Part shown: positions 1 through 11,225 of the stretch, in pieces | Position numbering within the stretch: the first letter of the stretch is position 1 | How the letters are laid out: the number at the start of each line of letters is the position of its first letter | Source: Euphorbia lathyris | Lineage: Eukaryota; Streptophyta; Magnoliopsida; Malpighiales; Euphorbiaceae | NCBI RefSeq assembly: GCF_963576675.1 | Contig: NC_088918.1 | Span: forward strand, 31,033,501 to 31,097,500 | Direction of reading: 5' to 3' | Length of the DNA: 64,000 nucleotides | The notes under the pieces: model-generated | Told to the model about the DNA's origin: nothing | Database searches by the model: none | The model's input: the letters and a program-made list of their open reading frames with translations, nothing else | Made by a program: the position numbers and the translations under genes

Positions 1-217
1 ATTAATGGAGACCTTCTAGTTGCTGAAGGTTACGACTTCCTAGCTATATATAGCCTACATCCCTAGGCTATCAATGTACACTTTTACTTACCCTTTGTCA
101 ATTCAGTTTGCTCTCTTATTCTTCCTTACTGACTTTGGCATCAGAGCTTCCCCCCGTCGAACCCAACGACGCCCCCACAGGGACGGAAGACAATCGAAAA
201 TTCTCCACTAGTTATCA
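1..217 (+). repeat. 5' LTR, 3' portion only
   Basis: Identical in length (217 bp) to 5843-6059 with five substitutions, about 2.3% divergence. It ends ...GTTATCA at 217, followed by ATTGGTGCGGTGAAGG, the expected primer-binding position. I cannot assign a tRNA to that site. Confidence 0.85.
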
Positions 218-2433
218 ATTGGTGCGGTGAAGGTGGATCTCTAACAAACAGAAGACCACAAAATCTTGATTGTATAGAGTTTCACAAAGAACAAAACAAT
301 GGAGTCAACAAAATAGAAATCACAATCTCAAACTTTGGCTCAATCAGTACAACAAATCTATCCAAATATACAGTTCTCCAAATATTGGTGGGAAAGAGTT
401 TTCTACATTGAATCTGGAATTTTATGATGAAAAAGATAAGTTTCCTCCCCTTTCTTATTCCATTTTTAATTAAAGAAAATTGAGATCTCTCACTCTTATA
501 AAGTGCTATGAATATCATTACATGTTATTATGATAAATCTAATAAACTGTGAAAGATGAAGTCATAGACACAAATCTTTCATTAAATCTTGCATGCTTAC
601 TATGCCCTCATATTTTTATGCATGACAAGTGTAATATGATATTATCATTGAATTAGTACAAACGCATGTATAAGACCCGTAATCTTGGGATTTACAAAAA
701 AATTCATCCATTCAATGTGATTTTGTCATTTGATATTAAAATATCATAAAAGGGCTCACGTAATTACAAATGATTTAGATCTGGTCGGTCTTTTGGATGA
801 ACATGCATATAACTATTAGAAGAAATTACAAAAAAATCATATTTGGTTTTTCCTTGTACAATTCACCATCTATATATGGCTTTTCTCCTATATAGTACTT
901 TTAATATCAAAAATTCATATTTTTGAGTATTGTTTTGTCAAACAGTTATTTCATTCCCTTTTTTACAAGGATGTGTCTATTCATATAAAAACTGTTTATT
1001 TGACATTGTTAGAATTTCTGTTACCAACACAAGAGACTTGAAAATATTGAGTCTATTTGTAATTATCCTGTAATTGTCCCTAACTATTAAGGCCATTATG
1101 GGCTGATGAATTACCAAATTGGATAAACAAAACTTTCATGTCCTGAGCTAACTACAAAATAGTGCAAGTGTCGGTTTCGGATCAGAACATTAATTTATGC
1201 AAAATTCTTAGGATATACATGAGAATTCCTTAAAGATTGGAGGAGAATCATGGTACATGTATTTTTCTTCTAAAATTACCCTTTCTCTTCTATTTTATTC
1301 GTACAAATGAAATGATATAAGAGTAATTTTATATATAACTATATTATTAAATCATCACTTACCTTTCTTTAATTACACCTCATTCAAATGAGGCTTTAAT
1401 GATCTCTGAATGCCATTAATGTATGGATGCACAATATTAATTGCAAGTAAATAGCAACTATGTAAGATATCTTACCCAATATAGAATGCCATAACTTTTA
1501 TGACGTTTAAAATAAATATGCTATCTTGGATATTAATGCGCATTGAAAGACAAAAGGACATTATTCTTAAACCATTCTCATTATGGTTATTTATTAAGAA
1601 TTCATTATGATATTCATGTGCAGTAGCAATCTTTATGGTTATGACCGTTATACGTGATATTATTATTAAAACAAGCACGATTAAAATTCTATTATGAATT
1701 TGTTTGACATATAATATTTACTCGGTTTTATCCTTTGACTAAGCTCATTCTAAAGTCAGGGACCAACGTGAAGGAATTATTAAGTTGATTCCAATATGAA
1801 CTAAAAATTCCATAAAGAGACATTGCATCATACATGATATTTGCCAACAAGGCAAATGCAAACATTCTTTTGCTATGAAGTATGTTCCATGGATCAAGTC
1901 ATTGATCCCCAAGGTAAGTGAATATAGCTTTTATGACTTACCACAATCTTTTAATAATGGATATAGCATGCCCCACTTTTGGAGTTCTTTCAGTGCTAAC
2001 CCACAGGTACAAGGGAGTTGCTAATACTACAACCAGTGCAAACACTGATATGAAAAATAAAGCTCAATCCAAAGAAGTGTATATGCAGAGTCACTTCAGA
2101 AAAATTCCTTGACTATGTCATTGGCCAAAAAGGAGTTAGAGCAAATCGAGATAAAATAAAAACCTTGCGAGGAAAAAGGTGAAAGAGCGCCTAAATAAAA
2201 GCCATGCAAGGAAAAAGGTGAAAAGAGCGCCTAAATGAAAACCCCACAATGGGTGAGAAAGATCCAGAGGTTGAACGGGCGGATCATCATACTAGAAATA
2301 TTGTCAACAAGCATATCAAGGTATAAAACAATTCCTAGCAGAACCACCCTTGATGAGCATACCAATCTGAAGGGGAGACCTGCATTTGTATCAATCTGTC
2401 ATGGATAAAGATATGTGCACCGTGGTTATTTAA
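218..2433. other. Interior of the LTR element, no recognisable gene
   Basis: AT-rich and non-coding. Short open frames here show no family similarity I recognise. Near 2155-2250 there are two or three copies of a roughly 50-bp unit (AAGGAAAAAGGTGAAA, GAGCGCCTAAAT), a small local tandem duplication. Confidence 0.5.
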
Positions 2434-2574
2434 GAAGAAGAAGGTCAGCAGTTCTCCATCTATTATGTTAGCAAAATGTTGAAGGATGCGGAGACAAGAT
2501 ATCAGAAGTTAGATAAAATGGCTCCCACGGTTGTGACAACATCCATCCGCGTTAAACCATATCTCCAAGCATAA
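2434..2574 (+). pseudogene. Relic of Ty3/Gypsy RNase H
   Basis: The frame starting at 2434 reads EEEGQQFSIYYVSK, then DAETRYQKLDKMA, then VKPYLQA and a stop. This follows the typical plant Gypsy RNase H core (xQ.P.YYVSK.L.DAE.RY.KLEKLA ... LRPYFQAH). Flanking sequence is out of frame and no upstream RT is readable. It is the only coding trace in the element and the basis for calling it Gypsy-derived. Confidence 0.6.
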
Positions 2575-4470
2575 CCTCAACATGATCGAGATCAAGATCA
2601 AGAACCGGCTTCACCATCATGATTCAACATTGAACACACGAATATGAGATTGAAAGGCGAGTGCATGCCGCTCTATATAGACAAGAGAACAATGCAGAAA
2701 GGTACGCCATCAAGTTAACATGAATTCGCCATTCACAGCACGGATCCTGGGGTACGAAGCGGACAGAATGTTTAAAGCTTCCAACTTGCCACAATATAAA
2801 AGAAAAGATTCAATATAAGCGGGACATTACATATCCCGAACCCAAAGGAGGGGAGCATGTAACCGTTGGAAGAAACGCCAAAGCGTACTACAGGTTGGCC
2901 ACCACATTGGTTGGCCACCACACTGAAGCTTGCTGGGAGCTGGCAAACTAGATAGCTTTGTCCAGAATAACAAATAACAAGATGACAAGCAGAAGACAGA
3001 TCCCAAAAATAAATTCAAAAGTGTCATTAATGTCATAGCAGATGGACCAGTGTATCAGCCACCCGTGGAAAAAGCAAAAATATCCGCTCTGGATAAAACA
3101 TCCCTCCATTGCTCCTTTTGCAGAAGCAGGTCCAGTAATCTCTCCACATGCAGATGCATTGGTAGTAACAATGGCAATTCAAGGATGGGAGATAAAATAA
3201 AGCGAGTAAAGACACGGGCAGTTCTCGCAATGTCATCACCAAAGGTGCATTCGCCAAACTAAAGGTTGATCCGATCCAAATAGAAACAACCATTGTTGAC
3301 ATCATTGGAGTGACGGGTCACACTATCCAGACCAAGGGCCAGAGGTTGCAGCCCTAATTTCCATCCGTCATCTGACAATGTACATTCCCACCAGCAAAGG
3401 AGGAGTAATGATTAGCGGGAACCAAAAGGTGGCTAAAGAGACTTATACTCGGCGTCACTATCAATCCGCCCATAATCCAAAGAGGACGAAGGTGAGAAAT
3501 ATTAACTTGTCACTACAGCTTTGGGCGACACAGAAACGCTCCTTATTGCTGATGGAAAGCGGGTGCGGATCGCCAAAGGATTAAAACTTGAGATCAAAGA
3601 GGATGTTAAAAAAGTTCTCATTGAATCTGAAAACATATTACATAGGAGAATGAGATCCCCACAGGAGTAAGCCCAGATGTGATTACTCATAAGTTAAACA
3701 TCATTGAGGATGCGGTTCTAGTTGCTCGGAAAAGGCGGAACCATGGGCCTAAAAATCAGTATTTTTACATATTCTTATATGTGCATTAAACTGTTATAGT
3801 ATCCTACATTTTATAATTTATTCTTTCTCGCCATACTTCTTATATTCATTTGCCTGGCTTTTAGTGCTGATATACGCCCAGTGGCTGGCGAATGAAAAGT
3901 TCCATAGACGGATCAATTACCTCAAAGATAGGACAATTGATCCCATCACGGGCGGATCCTCTTTCCATAAAGATAAGAAGCACAGACCCTCAGGAGCTTT
4001 CAAATGAGCTCAACTCTCTCCTCAAAGACAAGAAAAGGATTGACCACCATCAAAAGCGGGTTAAAATCGTCTCAAACATGAGATCATTACACCCTCAACT
4101 TTCTCCTCAAAGATAGAAGAACACTCTCATGGGCGGATCCATCTTTAGATGATCACCATTCGAGAAAGAGTTAAAACATTCCTTGGACGCAAGGACTTTA
4201 CACTCTCTCACTCCCTTCCCAAAGAAGGGTTCACAAGTCCTACGGGCGGATCGCTTCACCTCAAAGATAGGTAGCAAGTTAATCCCCTAGGCAGCTTTAG
4301 TTCCTCTAGAAGGAATAGAACAGCTTCTAAACCTTCACAAAGGTTCACACATTGGGGTACGGCTAGCCACCTACCCTAAATAATCGGAGAAATCCTAAAC
4401 CAGATTCTAAAAAGTTACTTGCTAAAAGATATAATGCATTAGTAAAAATAGTTCTGGAAAGAAAAGGGTT
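2575..4470. other. Interior of the LTR element, degenerate sequence
   Basis: No intact coding region. Scattered GCGGATC/GCGAATC words occur, for example near 2280, 3952, 4132 and 4245, in a pattern that becomes denser downstream of 4756. Short frames around 2827-3700 on either strand show no recognisable domain. Confidence 0.4.
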
Positions 4471-4755
4471 CATCTCCAAATAATGAAGCCTCGTCTTCAT
4501 CTCCAAATAATGAAGCCTCGTCTTCATCTCCAAGTAATGAAGCCTCGTCTTCATCTCCAAGTAATGAAGCCTCGTCTTCATCTTCAAATAATGAAGCCTC
4601 GTCTTCATCCAATCAATGAAGCCTCGTCTTCATCCAATCAATGAAGCCTCGTCTTCATCCAATCAATGAAGCCTCGTCTTCATCCAATCAATGAAGCCTC
4701 GTCTTTATCCAAACAATGAAGTCTCGTTTTCATCAAAGTAATGAATCCTCATCTT
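4471..4755 (+). repeat. Minisatellite: five 27-bp then six 25-bp units
   Basis: Five 27-bp units (core AATGAAGCCTCGTCTTCATC) run from 4471 to 4605. Six 25-bp units follow from 4606 to 4755, in which CATCTCCAAATA is replaced by CATCCAATCA. The last two units are degenerate. A minus-strand frame through the 27-bp units repeats a nine-residue word, which is a by-product of the repeat and not a gene. Confidence 0.9.
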
Positions 4756-5220
4756 CATCATAGAAATAACAAAGTCTCGCCTCCACAAAATGCACAAAAG
4801 TCCCTAAATGGCTGATCATTCTTACTGATCCCTAAGGGCGGGTCATTCTCCTAAATATGGCAGAACTGAAGAAAATAAGTCCCTAAAGGCGAATCATAAT
4901 CCTATGGGGTAGGAACAAATGGTCTCATAAAGGGCAGGTTATTCCTTTCTAAAGGAAATATAACTCTCAAGAAGCCCCTAGAGGCTAACAATGGATACGG
5001 TTGGCCACCTATCCACGAAGAAGCAAAATCCCCTAAAAGCGTATCATATCCATATATGATCCCACATAGGGCGAATCTTGTTCATAAGATCCCGCATAAG
5101 GAAGCCCCAAAAGACGCATCATTTCTATATATGATCCCCCATCTAGGGCGGGTCCACTTTCCTCCAAGATAGAAAAATAAAACACCATTTAGACAGCCCT
5201 AAAGAGCTTTTTATACCTTT
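4756..5220 (+). repeat. Degenerate interspersed array of GGCGGATCAT-like words
   Basis: Variants of CCCTAAAGGGCGAATCAT recur about every 40-100 bp, for example near 4836, 4886, 5036, 5070, 5112 and 5146. Several are paired with ATATATGATCCC. The array ends just before the polypurine run and the 3' LTR. Confidence 0.55.
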
Positions 5221-5232
5221 AGGGGGGGCTTC

Positions 5233-6059
5233 TGATAACAACCCAAATTATGATAACAACCCAAATTATTCTTGAATAAGGAATAAGGGAAAATTAATAG
5301 AAATAATGGCAAACCATTATTCCTTCTAAAAGAGATATTTATACATGATTAATGTGGAATTAATGATAATTAATGCAGGGGAGAATATGCAAATAATGAG
5401 GAAAAGGAAGGAGTCTCTAGCATTATGCCACGCCACGTGGACCATGGCGAGATACGCCATAACGAGATACGCCCGAAGAGAGCGAGTAGCGGAGACCCGC
5501 CATAGCTCTCAAGGAGAGCGTACATACGCCTTGACGGATCAAAGAATACGAAAAGGGATATTCATCTTACTGACAGAATATTATCCCAAGGACCAAAAGG
5601 GATATTCACCTTGAGAACGCCGCAAGAAGAACCGGATGGCGGATCTCCACGGTTCAGCTCAGTGAGATCCGCTGGCGAACCTATGAGGCGAATCTCCTCT
5701 TTCACCTGATTCATCACAGTAACGGCTAACCGCCGACTCGGCCATAAAGACCATTAATGAGCTATCAATTAGCTAACCGCCAGGTTAAAGGTAACCAGTA
5801 ACCGCCAGCTTAAAGGTAACCAGTAACCGCCATTAATGGAGCATTAATGGAGACCTTCTAGTTGCTGAAGGTTACGACTTCCTAGCTATATATAGCCTAC
5901 ATCCCTAGGCTATCAAGGTACACTTTTACTTACCCTTTGTCAATTCAGTTTGCTCTCTTGTTCTTCCTTACTGACTTTAGCATCGGAGCTTCCCCCCGTC
6001 GAACCCAACGACGCCCCCACAGGGACGGAAGACAATCGGAAATTCTCCACTAGTTATCA
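5233..6059 (+). repeat. 3' LTR (827 bp)
   Basis: Begins TGATAAC and ends GTTATCA, a 7-bp terminal inverted repeat. Its last 217 bp equal positions 1-217. The first 18 bp (TGATAACAACCCAAATTA) are immediately duplicated in tandem (5233-5250, 5251-5268). The polypurine-like tract lies at 5221-5229. Confidence 0.85.
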
Positions 6060-6060
6060 A

Positions 6061-6360
6061 AAAGGTTTCGTGCTCTACCTTTAAAGAGCTCAGTAAAGAA
6101 TTCAAAAAGCTCGGAACGCGTTCCGGGGACTGAACGTAGGCGGAGAGGCCGAACCAGGATATGTCTGCTGAGTAACATATTTCTAACCCTTAAACTCTTT
6201 TATATATTGCTTGCTATAAAACTGACTAAGTAACGAACTCACGCTGAGTTGAGTGCACTAAGAAGCTGAGTTCAGGAATAGACTCTAAGTGCTATCTCCT
6301 GACTCAAGGAAAGAAACAGACTTAGTCACAAGTTGACTAAGCTTGTGTCTTGAAACTACT
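6061..6360 (+). other. Probable fragment of a Copia LTR or leader
   Basis: No coding capacity. The block around 6120-6165 (ACGTAGGCGGAGAGGCCGAACCAGGATA) resembles the segment found at the end of many plant Ty1/Copia LTRs. The matching second LTR is not in the window, so this is a truncated scrap. The assignment rests on remembered motif similarity only. Confidence 0.35.
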
Positions 6361-6519
6361 TAGCGCCGCTGTGTAAACATTTTCTTAAGAAAAGAAGTCA
6401 GCCTTAAGGGACAAAATTTTAAATAGTTCCTATCCCCCCCCCTTGGAACTAACCTTTTCACGTTATAAGGGACCAACACAATTGCCCTCTGTAATTTCCG
6501 GTACAAAATTCTTTCCAAA

Positions 6520-7032
6520 GTGCTAGAAAACAGGTTGAAGCCTCTTCTTTCTTCTATTATCTCTGAGTCACAGTCATCTTTTGTTAAGGGGAGGTCGATC
6601 CAGGATAATGTTCTGATTGTGTTCGAATTGATCCATAACATTAACAACAATTGTGCCAGGAAGATGGGTAATGTAGCACTGAAGGTCGACATGAGCAAAG
6701 CCTACAACAGAGTGGATTGGAAGTACTTTCAAGCTGTGATGCTTCAGCTGGGGTTCGATGGCAGGTGGGTCATATTAATTATGATGTGTGTATCCTCGGT
6801 CGAATACATGGTTAAAGTAAATGAAAATCTTGTTGGTCCTATCATTCCGAAGAGAGGTCTACAACAAGGGGACCACCTATCCCCGTATCTCTTTCTTTTT
6901 TGTGTGGAGGGGCTAACTATGCAGTTGAAAAAGGCGAAAAGTAGGGGATTTATCCATGGCTGTCAGGTTAGTAGAGGAGCTCCATCGGTGTCACACCTCT
7001 TATTCGCTGATGATGCCTTCTTATTTTGTTAA
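6520..7032 (+). pseudogene. LINE reverse transcriptase fragment
   Basis: This is the RT palm region of the LINE. It contains VDMSKAYNRVDW (first catalytic Asp), the GLQQGDHLSPYLF block and FADD (second and third catalytic Asp). The similarity starts further upstream, where the frame near 6470 reads IALCNFRYKILSKVLENR. It stops at TAA 7030 after FADDAFLFC, and the RT similarity resumes shortly afterwards. Confidence 0.85.
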
Positions 7033-7140
7033 GCCTCTATCTCTGAGGTGAGGAATTTAAAGGAGTTACTGGACACTTATGAGAAGGCTTCTGGACAAGC
7101 TATTAATTTTGATAAATCCGGGATCATGTGAAGTCAAAAT

Positions 7141-7983
7141 ATGGCAGCTGAACTGTCCTATGGGATTTCGAGTATTTTGGGTGTGGTTAAACCGCTGAAC
7201 ACGAGCAGGTATCTAGGACTATCGTCTTTGGTGGGAAAAACGAAGAAAGCTATAGTTGCTCATTTTAGAGATAGGATGTGGCATAGGTTACAAAGATGGC
7301 AAGGGAGAGGCATATCGAAAGCAGGCAAGGCCACTCCCATCAGGGCTGCTGGTCAGGCTATCCCTATCTACTGTATGAGTGTTTTCCTTTTGTCGGTTTC
7401 AACTGCATATGAGTTACAGAGGATGTTAAACTCCTTCTGGTGGGGTAATAAGAAGTTGCGAGGTAGAAGTTTAAATTGGATGGCTTGGGATCGCTTATGT
7501 GCCCCTAAATTCTTTGGAGGTCTCAGTTTCAGGAACTTCACAGCCTTTAACCTTGTTATGCTTGGAAAACAGGGATGGTGCCTGTTCTCTAACCCTTCGT
7601 CACTGGTCAGCAGAATCTACAAAGCTAAATACTACCATAAAGGGGATTTTTTGGGAGCCGACTTAGGGCATTCACCCAGTTTTATTTGGCGAAGTATTTG
7701 GAGTTTGAAGCTAGTAATTAAGGGAGGTGTCATGTGGAAAATTAGGGACAGAACTCAAGTAAGTGTGTGGAATAGCAGATGGTTGAGAGATGATGGAAAT
7801 GGTCAAATTCAGACTCTGCTGATACACGGGCTTGAAAATCTTAAGGTATGTGACCTTTCTATTCCTAACTTTCGGGATTGGGACGTCGAACTTTTGGAGG
7901 AACTGTTTGTAGCCAGAGATATTCATGAAATGAATAAATTACCTCCCAGGCTAGCTAATCAGAAGGACAATATCATTTGGTAG
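7141..7983 (+). pseudogene. LINE RT C-terminal region fragment
   Basis: An open 280-residue stretch with the usual plant LINE connection region: RYLGLSSLVGKTKK, RLQRWQGRGISKAGK, NSFWWGNKK, LSFRNFTAFNLVMLGKQGW and VWNSRWL. It continues the RT fragment ending at 7032 after a degenerate gap, in which the frame is closed by stops. It ends at a TAG (7981). Confidence 0.8.
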
Positions 7984-8154
7984 GCTCACCCCTTGGGGAG
8001 ATATACAGTTTTTTTTAAGTAAGAGCTTGAAACGGGATGACAAGTGTCTAGACTCATCCCAACTATGTTGGCACCAGTGAGCATGGAAGGAGGGGAGCGT
8101 CACCATATGGAGGGTGAATGGAAGTTAATGTAGTCCGCTAATGTCCCTCATAAG

Positions 8155-8454
8155 GTGAAATATTTTGTGTGGCAATTAGTCAGAGGTCGCGTCCCTACTC
8201 AGGTAAACCTTCAGAAGAGAGGATTACCGATCATCATGAACTGTGTGGTGTGCCACACCCCTTGGGAGGATGAGTGGCACCCGTTACTGGAATGTCGTGA
8301 TGCAAAGAAAGTGTGGCAGCTAGCGGGTTGGTTGGAGCTGATCATGACAACGACAAACACCGCATCTAACATTTCTGATTGGTTTTGCAGGTTAGTCAAG
8401 AATTTTCAGGTGAATAATTTCGATAGCTTCCTAGTACGGCTTTGGTCTTTGTAG
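8155..8454 (+). pseudogene. LINE zf-RVT fragment
   Basis: Reads KYFVWQLVRGRVPTQVNLQKRG followed by C..C..........H.LLEC, the zinc-binding region (zf-RVT) of plant LINE ORF2. It lies between the RT connection region and the RNase H fragment. Only a partial frame is left. Confidence 0.75.
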
Positions 8455-8718
8455 CGGGCTAGGAACAGGAAATTATGGGATCATGTAGTGATGACGCCGA
8501 AGCAGGCCACATCCGACACGGAGAATCTGAGGTGGGACTAGCTTCGGGCTCAAGAGATCAGACGCCAGACAATACGTCCTCCAGGCATCCAACGTTCCTG
8601 CCACTTGTGGCATAAACCAGACGAGGGCATATTCTCATGCTGTACAGACACAACAACGTTTGAAGGGTAAGATTCAATAGGTCTAGCGGATGCGGTTTGT
8701 GATGCCAATGGTAACTTC

Positions 8719-9090
8719 GTGGGTGGTCGGATTGAAAGGATGAACTGCGCCCCTCTGGTCAAAGAACGAGAAGCGGCTGCACTACTATCAGCTATGCAAT
8801 GGTTGGACAGTCGTAGTTATAGGGGTGTAATCTTTGAATCAGACGCCAAACAGGTTGTTGACGCTATCAATTCAGACACGACGGACGAATCGAAGTTCGA
8901 GCATTTAATTGCACAGTGTCGGGAGCTGCTAGCTAAAAATGACTCTTACTCGTTAAGGCGACAAGCTAACGGGTTGGCTCATGAATTGGCACGGGCTGCT
9001 CGGTTTATCACTTGTCCCACATTCTTTTATTCTATACCGAGTTTCATTACTTCTGATGTGATACAATATTGCCGTTTAACGGTCCATTAA
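8719..9090 (+). pseudogene. LINE RNase H-like fragment
   Basis: Contains KEREAAALLSAMQWL (catalytic Glu region), FESDAKQVVDAIN (catalytic Asp) and ANGLAHELARAAR, the C-terminal part of the RVT_3 RNase H domain found at the end of plant L1 ORF2. The first Asp block lies upstream out of frame. It ends 20 bp before the A-tail. Confidence 0.75.
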
Positions 9091-9240
9091 TTTATTCATT
9101 CTTTATTTGTAAAAAAAAAAACACTTTCAGAAACAATATAAAATTAGAACCTAAGTATTATTTTGTTATCAAACTTTATATTAATTTATAAATTTTTAAT
9201 AAAACTAATTATAATTTGTAATTTGATGTAAAGTGTTATT

Positions 9241-9668
9241 TACCCCTTGATATATTTAAAATTTTATTATTTCACTATTGATCTATTATTTTGTCACATT
9301 TGACCGCTGAACTGTTCCAATTGGAAAGATTTCACTCTATCTTGGAGCCTTAACAAAATCATTATCCCTTTGATACGTGGTGATATGGACTTGACACGTT
9401 GCATGTCTTAAAGTTTATTTGATACATAGATTTTCTTATGCAGAAATAAGTAATTAGATTAAAACAAGAAAAACAAAGAAAAACAAATCCATAAACTAAA
9501 ATTTGTCTAATTGTCAAAATGTCGTCACGTGTCAATAGAATAACAAATCTATTATAAGTTTCCATTCAAATTGGATGAAATTTCACCAATTGAGATGGAT
9601 CAAGGGCCAAATGACAACATTTTGAATAAATCGAGGACCAACTGATAAAATTTTAGAGGGTAATTATT
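9241..9668. mobile_element. Degenerate TIR element (MITE/MULE-like)
   Basis: The left end (ACCCCTTGATATATTTAAAA ... TTTGACCGCTG) and the reverse complement of the right end (ACCCTCTAAAATTTTATCAG ... TTTGGCCCTTG) can be aligned for roughly 100 bp with many mismatches. The core between them is non-coding. No clean target duplication was seen, so the element is old and its limits are approximate. Confidence 0.4.
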
Positions 9669-10731
9669 TTCGTTGAAAACTCATTAATGAGGACACTTGA
9701 CTTTTAAATTATAGTAATTTTTACCTCATTAAAAGTTTTTTTTGTACCGTAGAAGAAGGCCCGTCATCAGTTAGAAGAAGGACAACTAAGCCAGTAGAAG
9801 AAGCACAACATGTATAGACTGCAAAGCAAAATGACTTGGAGAGTCTGCAACCACTGCAGTACTTTTATAAATGTTTGTAGTAACTTCATATTTTAAAGGT
9901 TGAAATAAATGTGGTTGAATTTAGTAACTTCTTTCAAATACCCAAATATAAAGATTTAACGGTTACCTCTTGTAGTGTATAATAATGACCGGAAGGAGTA
10001 CTGGATCTCATATTAATCATCTCACAATAGCTACGCTAATCAAGCCAATAAGGTATTGTGATTGATCCACGGATTAAGAACGGACATCGAGAGATGGGAA
10101 TGGAGGCACACAGCTCTTGAGGTGAGGGAGAAAATAAGTTTTCTCTAATATTGTATGTATAGACCATTTATTCGGATTAAACCTAGCTAATCGTAAGAGA
10201 ACTATACTTAATCATTCCTATTACGGGTATTAATTTGGTCCATCTGACTCAATTAATTAATTCCTACAACATATTTATAAAAAAACCAAACTAAATATTT
10301 TTAGAAAACTAAAACGATTCCTATTTTGAAAAAAAATTCATTTTCTAAAACGACTTAGATAAGGGAATGAGAAATAATTTTTATATATATATAAAGAAAT
10401 AAGTATTGCTGATGAAGGGCAACAATTGTTTGGGACGAGAACGCCGGCCTACATACAAATAGCCATTAGAAGAAGGCCACAGCATGTATATTAGGATGTA
10501 GTTTGAATAAAGTAGATTGCAAAGCTTTTATAAATGACTTGGACAGTCTGCATTGCTACATTACTTTTATAAATGTTTGAAGCTTTAAATGGGAATTAAA
10601 TGTGCTTGAAATTGTCATTTCATTTTTTTATATATAAATACCTGCTTCTTATATTACATTATCATATAATCTTCTTAGGATGAAACTCACTAGATCTCCA
10701 TCTCTGTTCTCTGCTTAATAATTCTGAAATA
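9669..10731 (+). promoter_or_regulatory. Upstream region of AADC copy 1
   Basis: No gene. Two related blocks, about 9794-9910 and 10463-10600, share AGAAGAAGG, CA(A/G)CATGTATA, AAATGACTTGGA, AGTCTGCA and ACTTTTATAAATGTTTG. A third relative lies upstream of copy 2 at 36436-36620. This shows internal duplication of promoter sequence before or during the gene duplications. Confidence 0.55.
10629..10640 (+). promoter_or_regulatory. Putative TATA box of AADC copy 1
   Basis: TATATATAAATA lies 92 bp upstream of the ATG at 10732, a normal plant spacing. Copy 2 has TTTATAAATA at the equivalent distance (37507-37516). Confidence 0.5.
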
Positions 10732-11225
10732 ATGGGTAGCCTCTCTCCAACTGCAAACACCTTCTCCCCCTTGGACCCTAACACCTTATGCCATGAGTCA
10801 AAGTTGGTGATTGATTTCATTGCTGATTATTATAACAACATTGAAAAATACCCAGTTCAAAGCCAAGTTCAACCAGGATACCTCTCTTCCAAAATCCCTT
10901 TATCTGCACCATATCATCCTGAATCGATTGAACATATCCTCAAAGATGTCAATGATTCTATAATTCCAGGCCTCACTCACTGGCAGAGCCCTAATTTCTT
11001 TGGATACTTTCCAGCAAATGCCAGCAATGCTGGTTTTCTCGGAGATATGCTTTGTTCAGGATTCAATGTTGTTGGTTTCAACTGGATTTCATCTCCAGCA
11101 GCAACTGAGCTCGAATCACGTCTCATGGATTGGATGGCAGATTTGTTGAAGCTTCCGTCTTCATTTCTATTTTCAGGAAATGGAGGCGGTGTCCTCCATG
11201 GAACTACATGTGAGGCTATTGTCTG

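Larger units (their letters stand above)
1..6059 (+). mobile_element. Decayed non-autonomous LTR retrotransposon, 5' LTR cut by window edge
   Basis: Positions 1-217 match 5843-6059 base for base apart from five substitutions, so they are the 3' end of the 5' LTR and of the 3' LTR. The 3' LTR is bounded by TGATAAC...GTTATCA inverted ends and follows a G-rich polypurine-like run (5221-5229). The 5-kb interior has no intact gag or pol. It holds one readable RNase H relic, a minisatellite at 4471-4755 and a degenerate array of GGCGGATC-like words. The relic resembles Ty3/Gypsy, so I infer a non-autonomous or heavily decayed Gypsy derivative. The true left end lies outside the window. Confidence 0.8.
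6370..9121 (+). mobile_element. 5'-truncated L1-type LINE, broken
   Basis: Carries, in order, reverse transcriptase (from about 6370), the RT C-terminal part, a zf-RVT region and an RNase H-like region. It ends in an A-run at 9111-9121. Endonuclease and ORF1 are missing, so it is 5' truncated, as is usual for LINEs. Stops and frameshifts separate the pieces. No target-site duplication was found. Confidence 0.85.

Noticed and set aside
4363..4608. Minus-strand frame with a repeated nine-residue word
   Set aside because: It is only the translation of the 27-bp minisatellite and has no domain or promoter.
4471..4755. Regular repeats with spacer-like parts, possible CRISPR array
   Set aside because: The units are direct tandem repeats with no unique spacers, in a plant retroelement. 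It is a minisatellite.
9966..9976. CTTGTAGTG as a possible CACTA end paired with 43782
   Set aside because: Only about 10 bp match, with weak similarity beyond and 34 kb between them. Not supportable.
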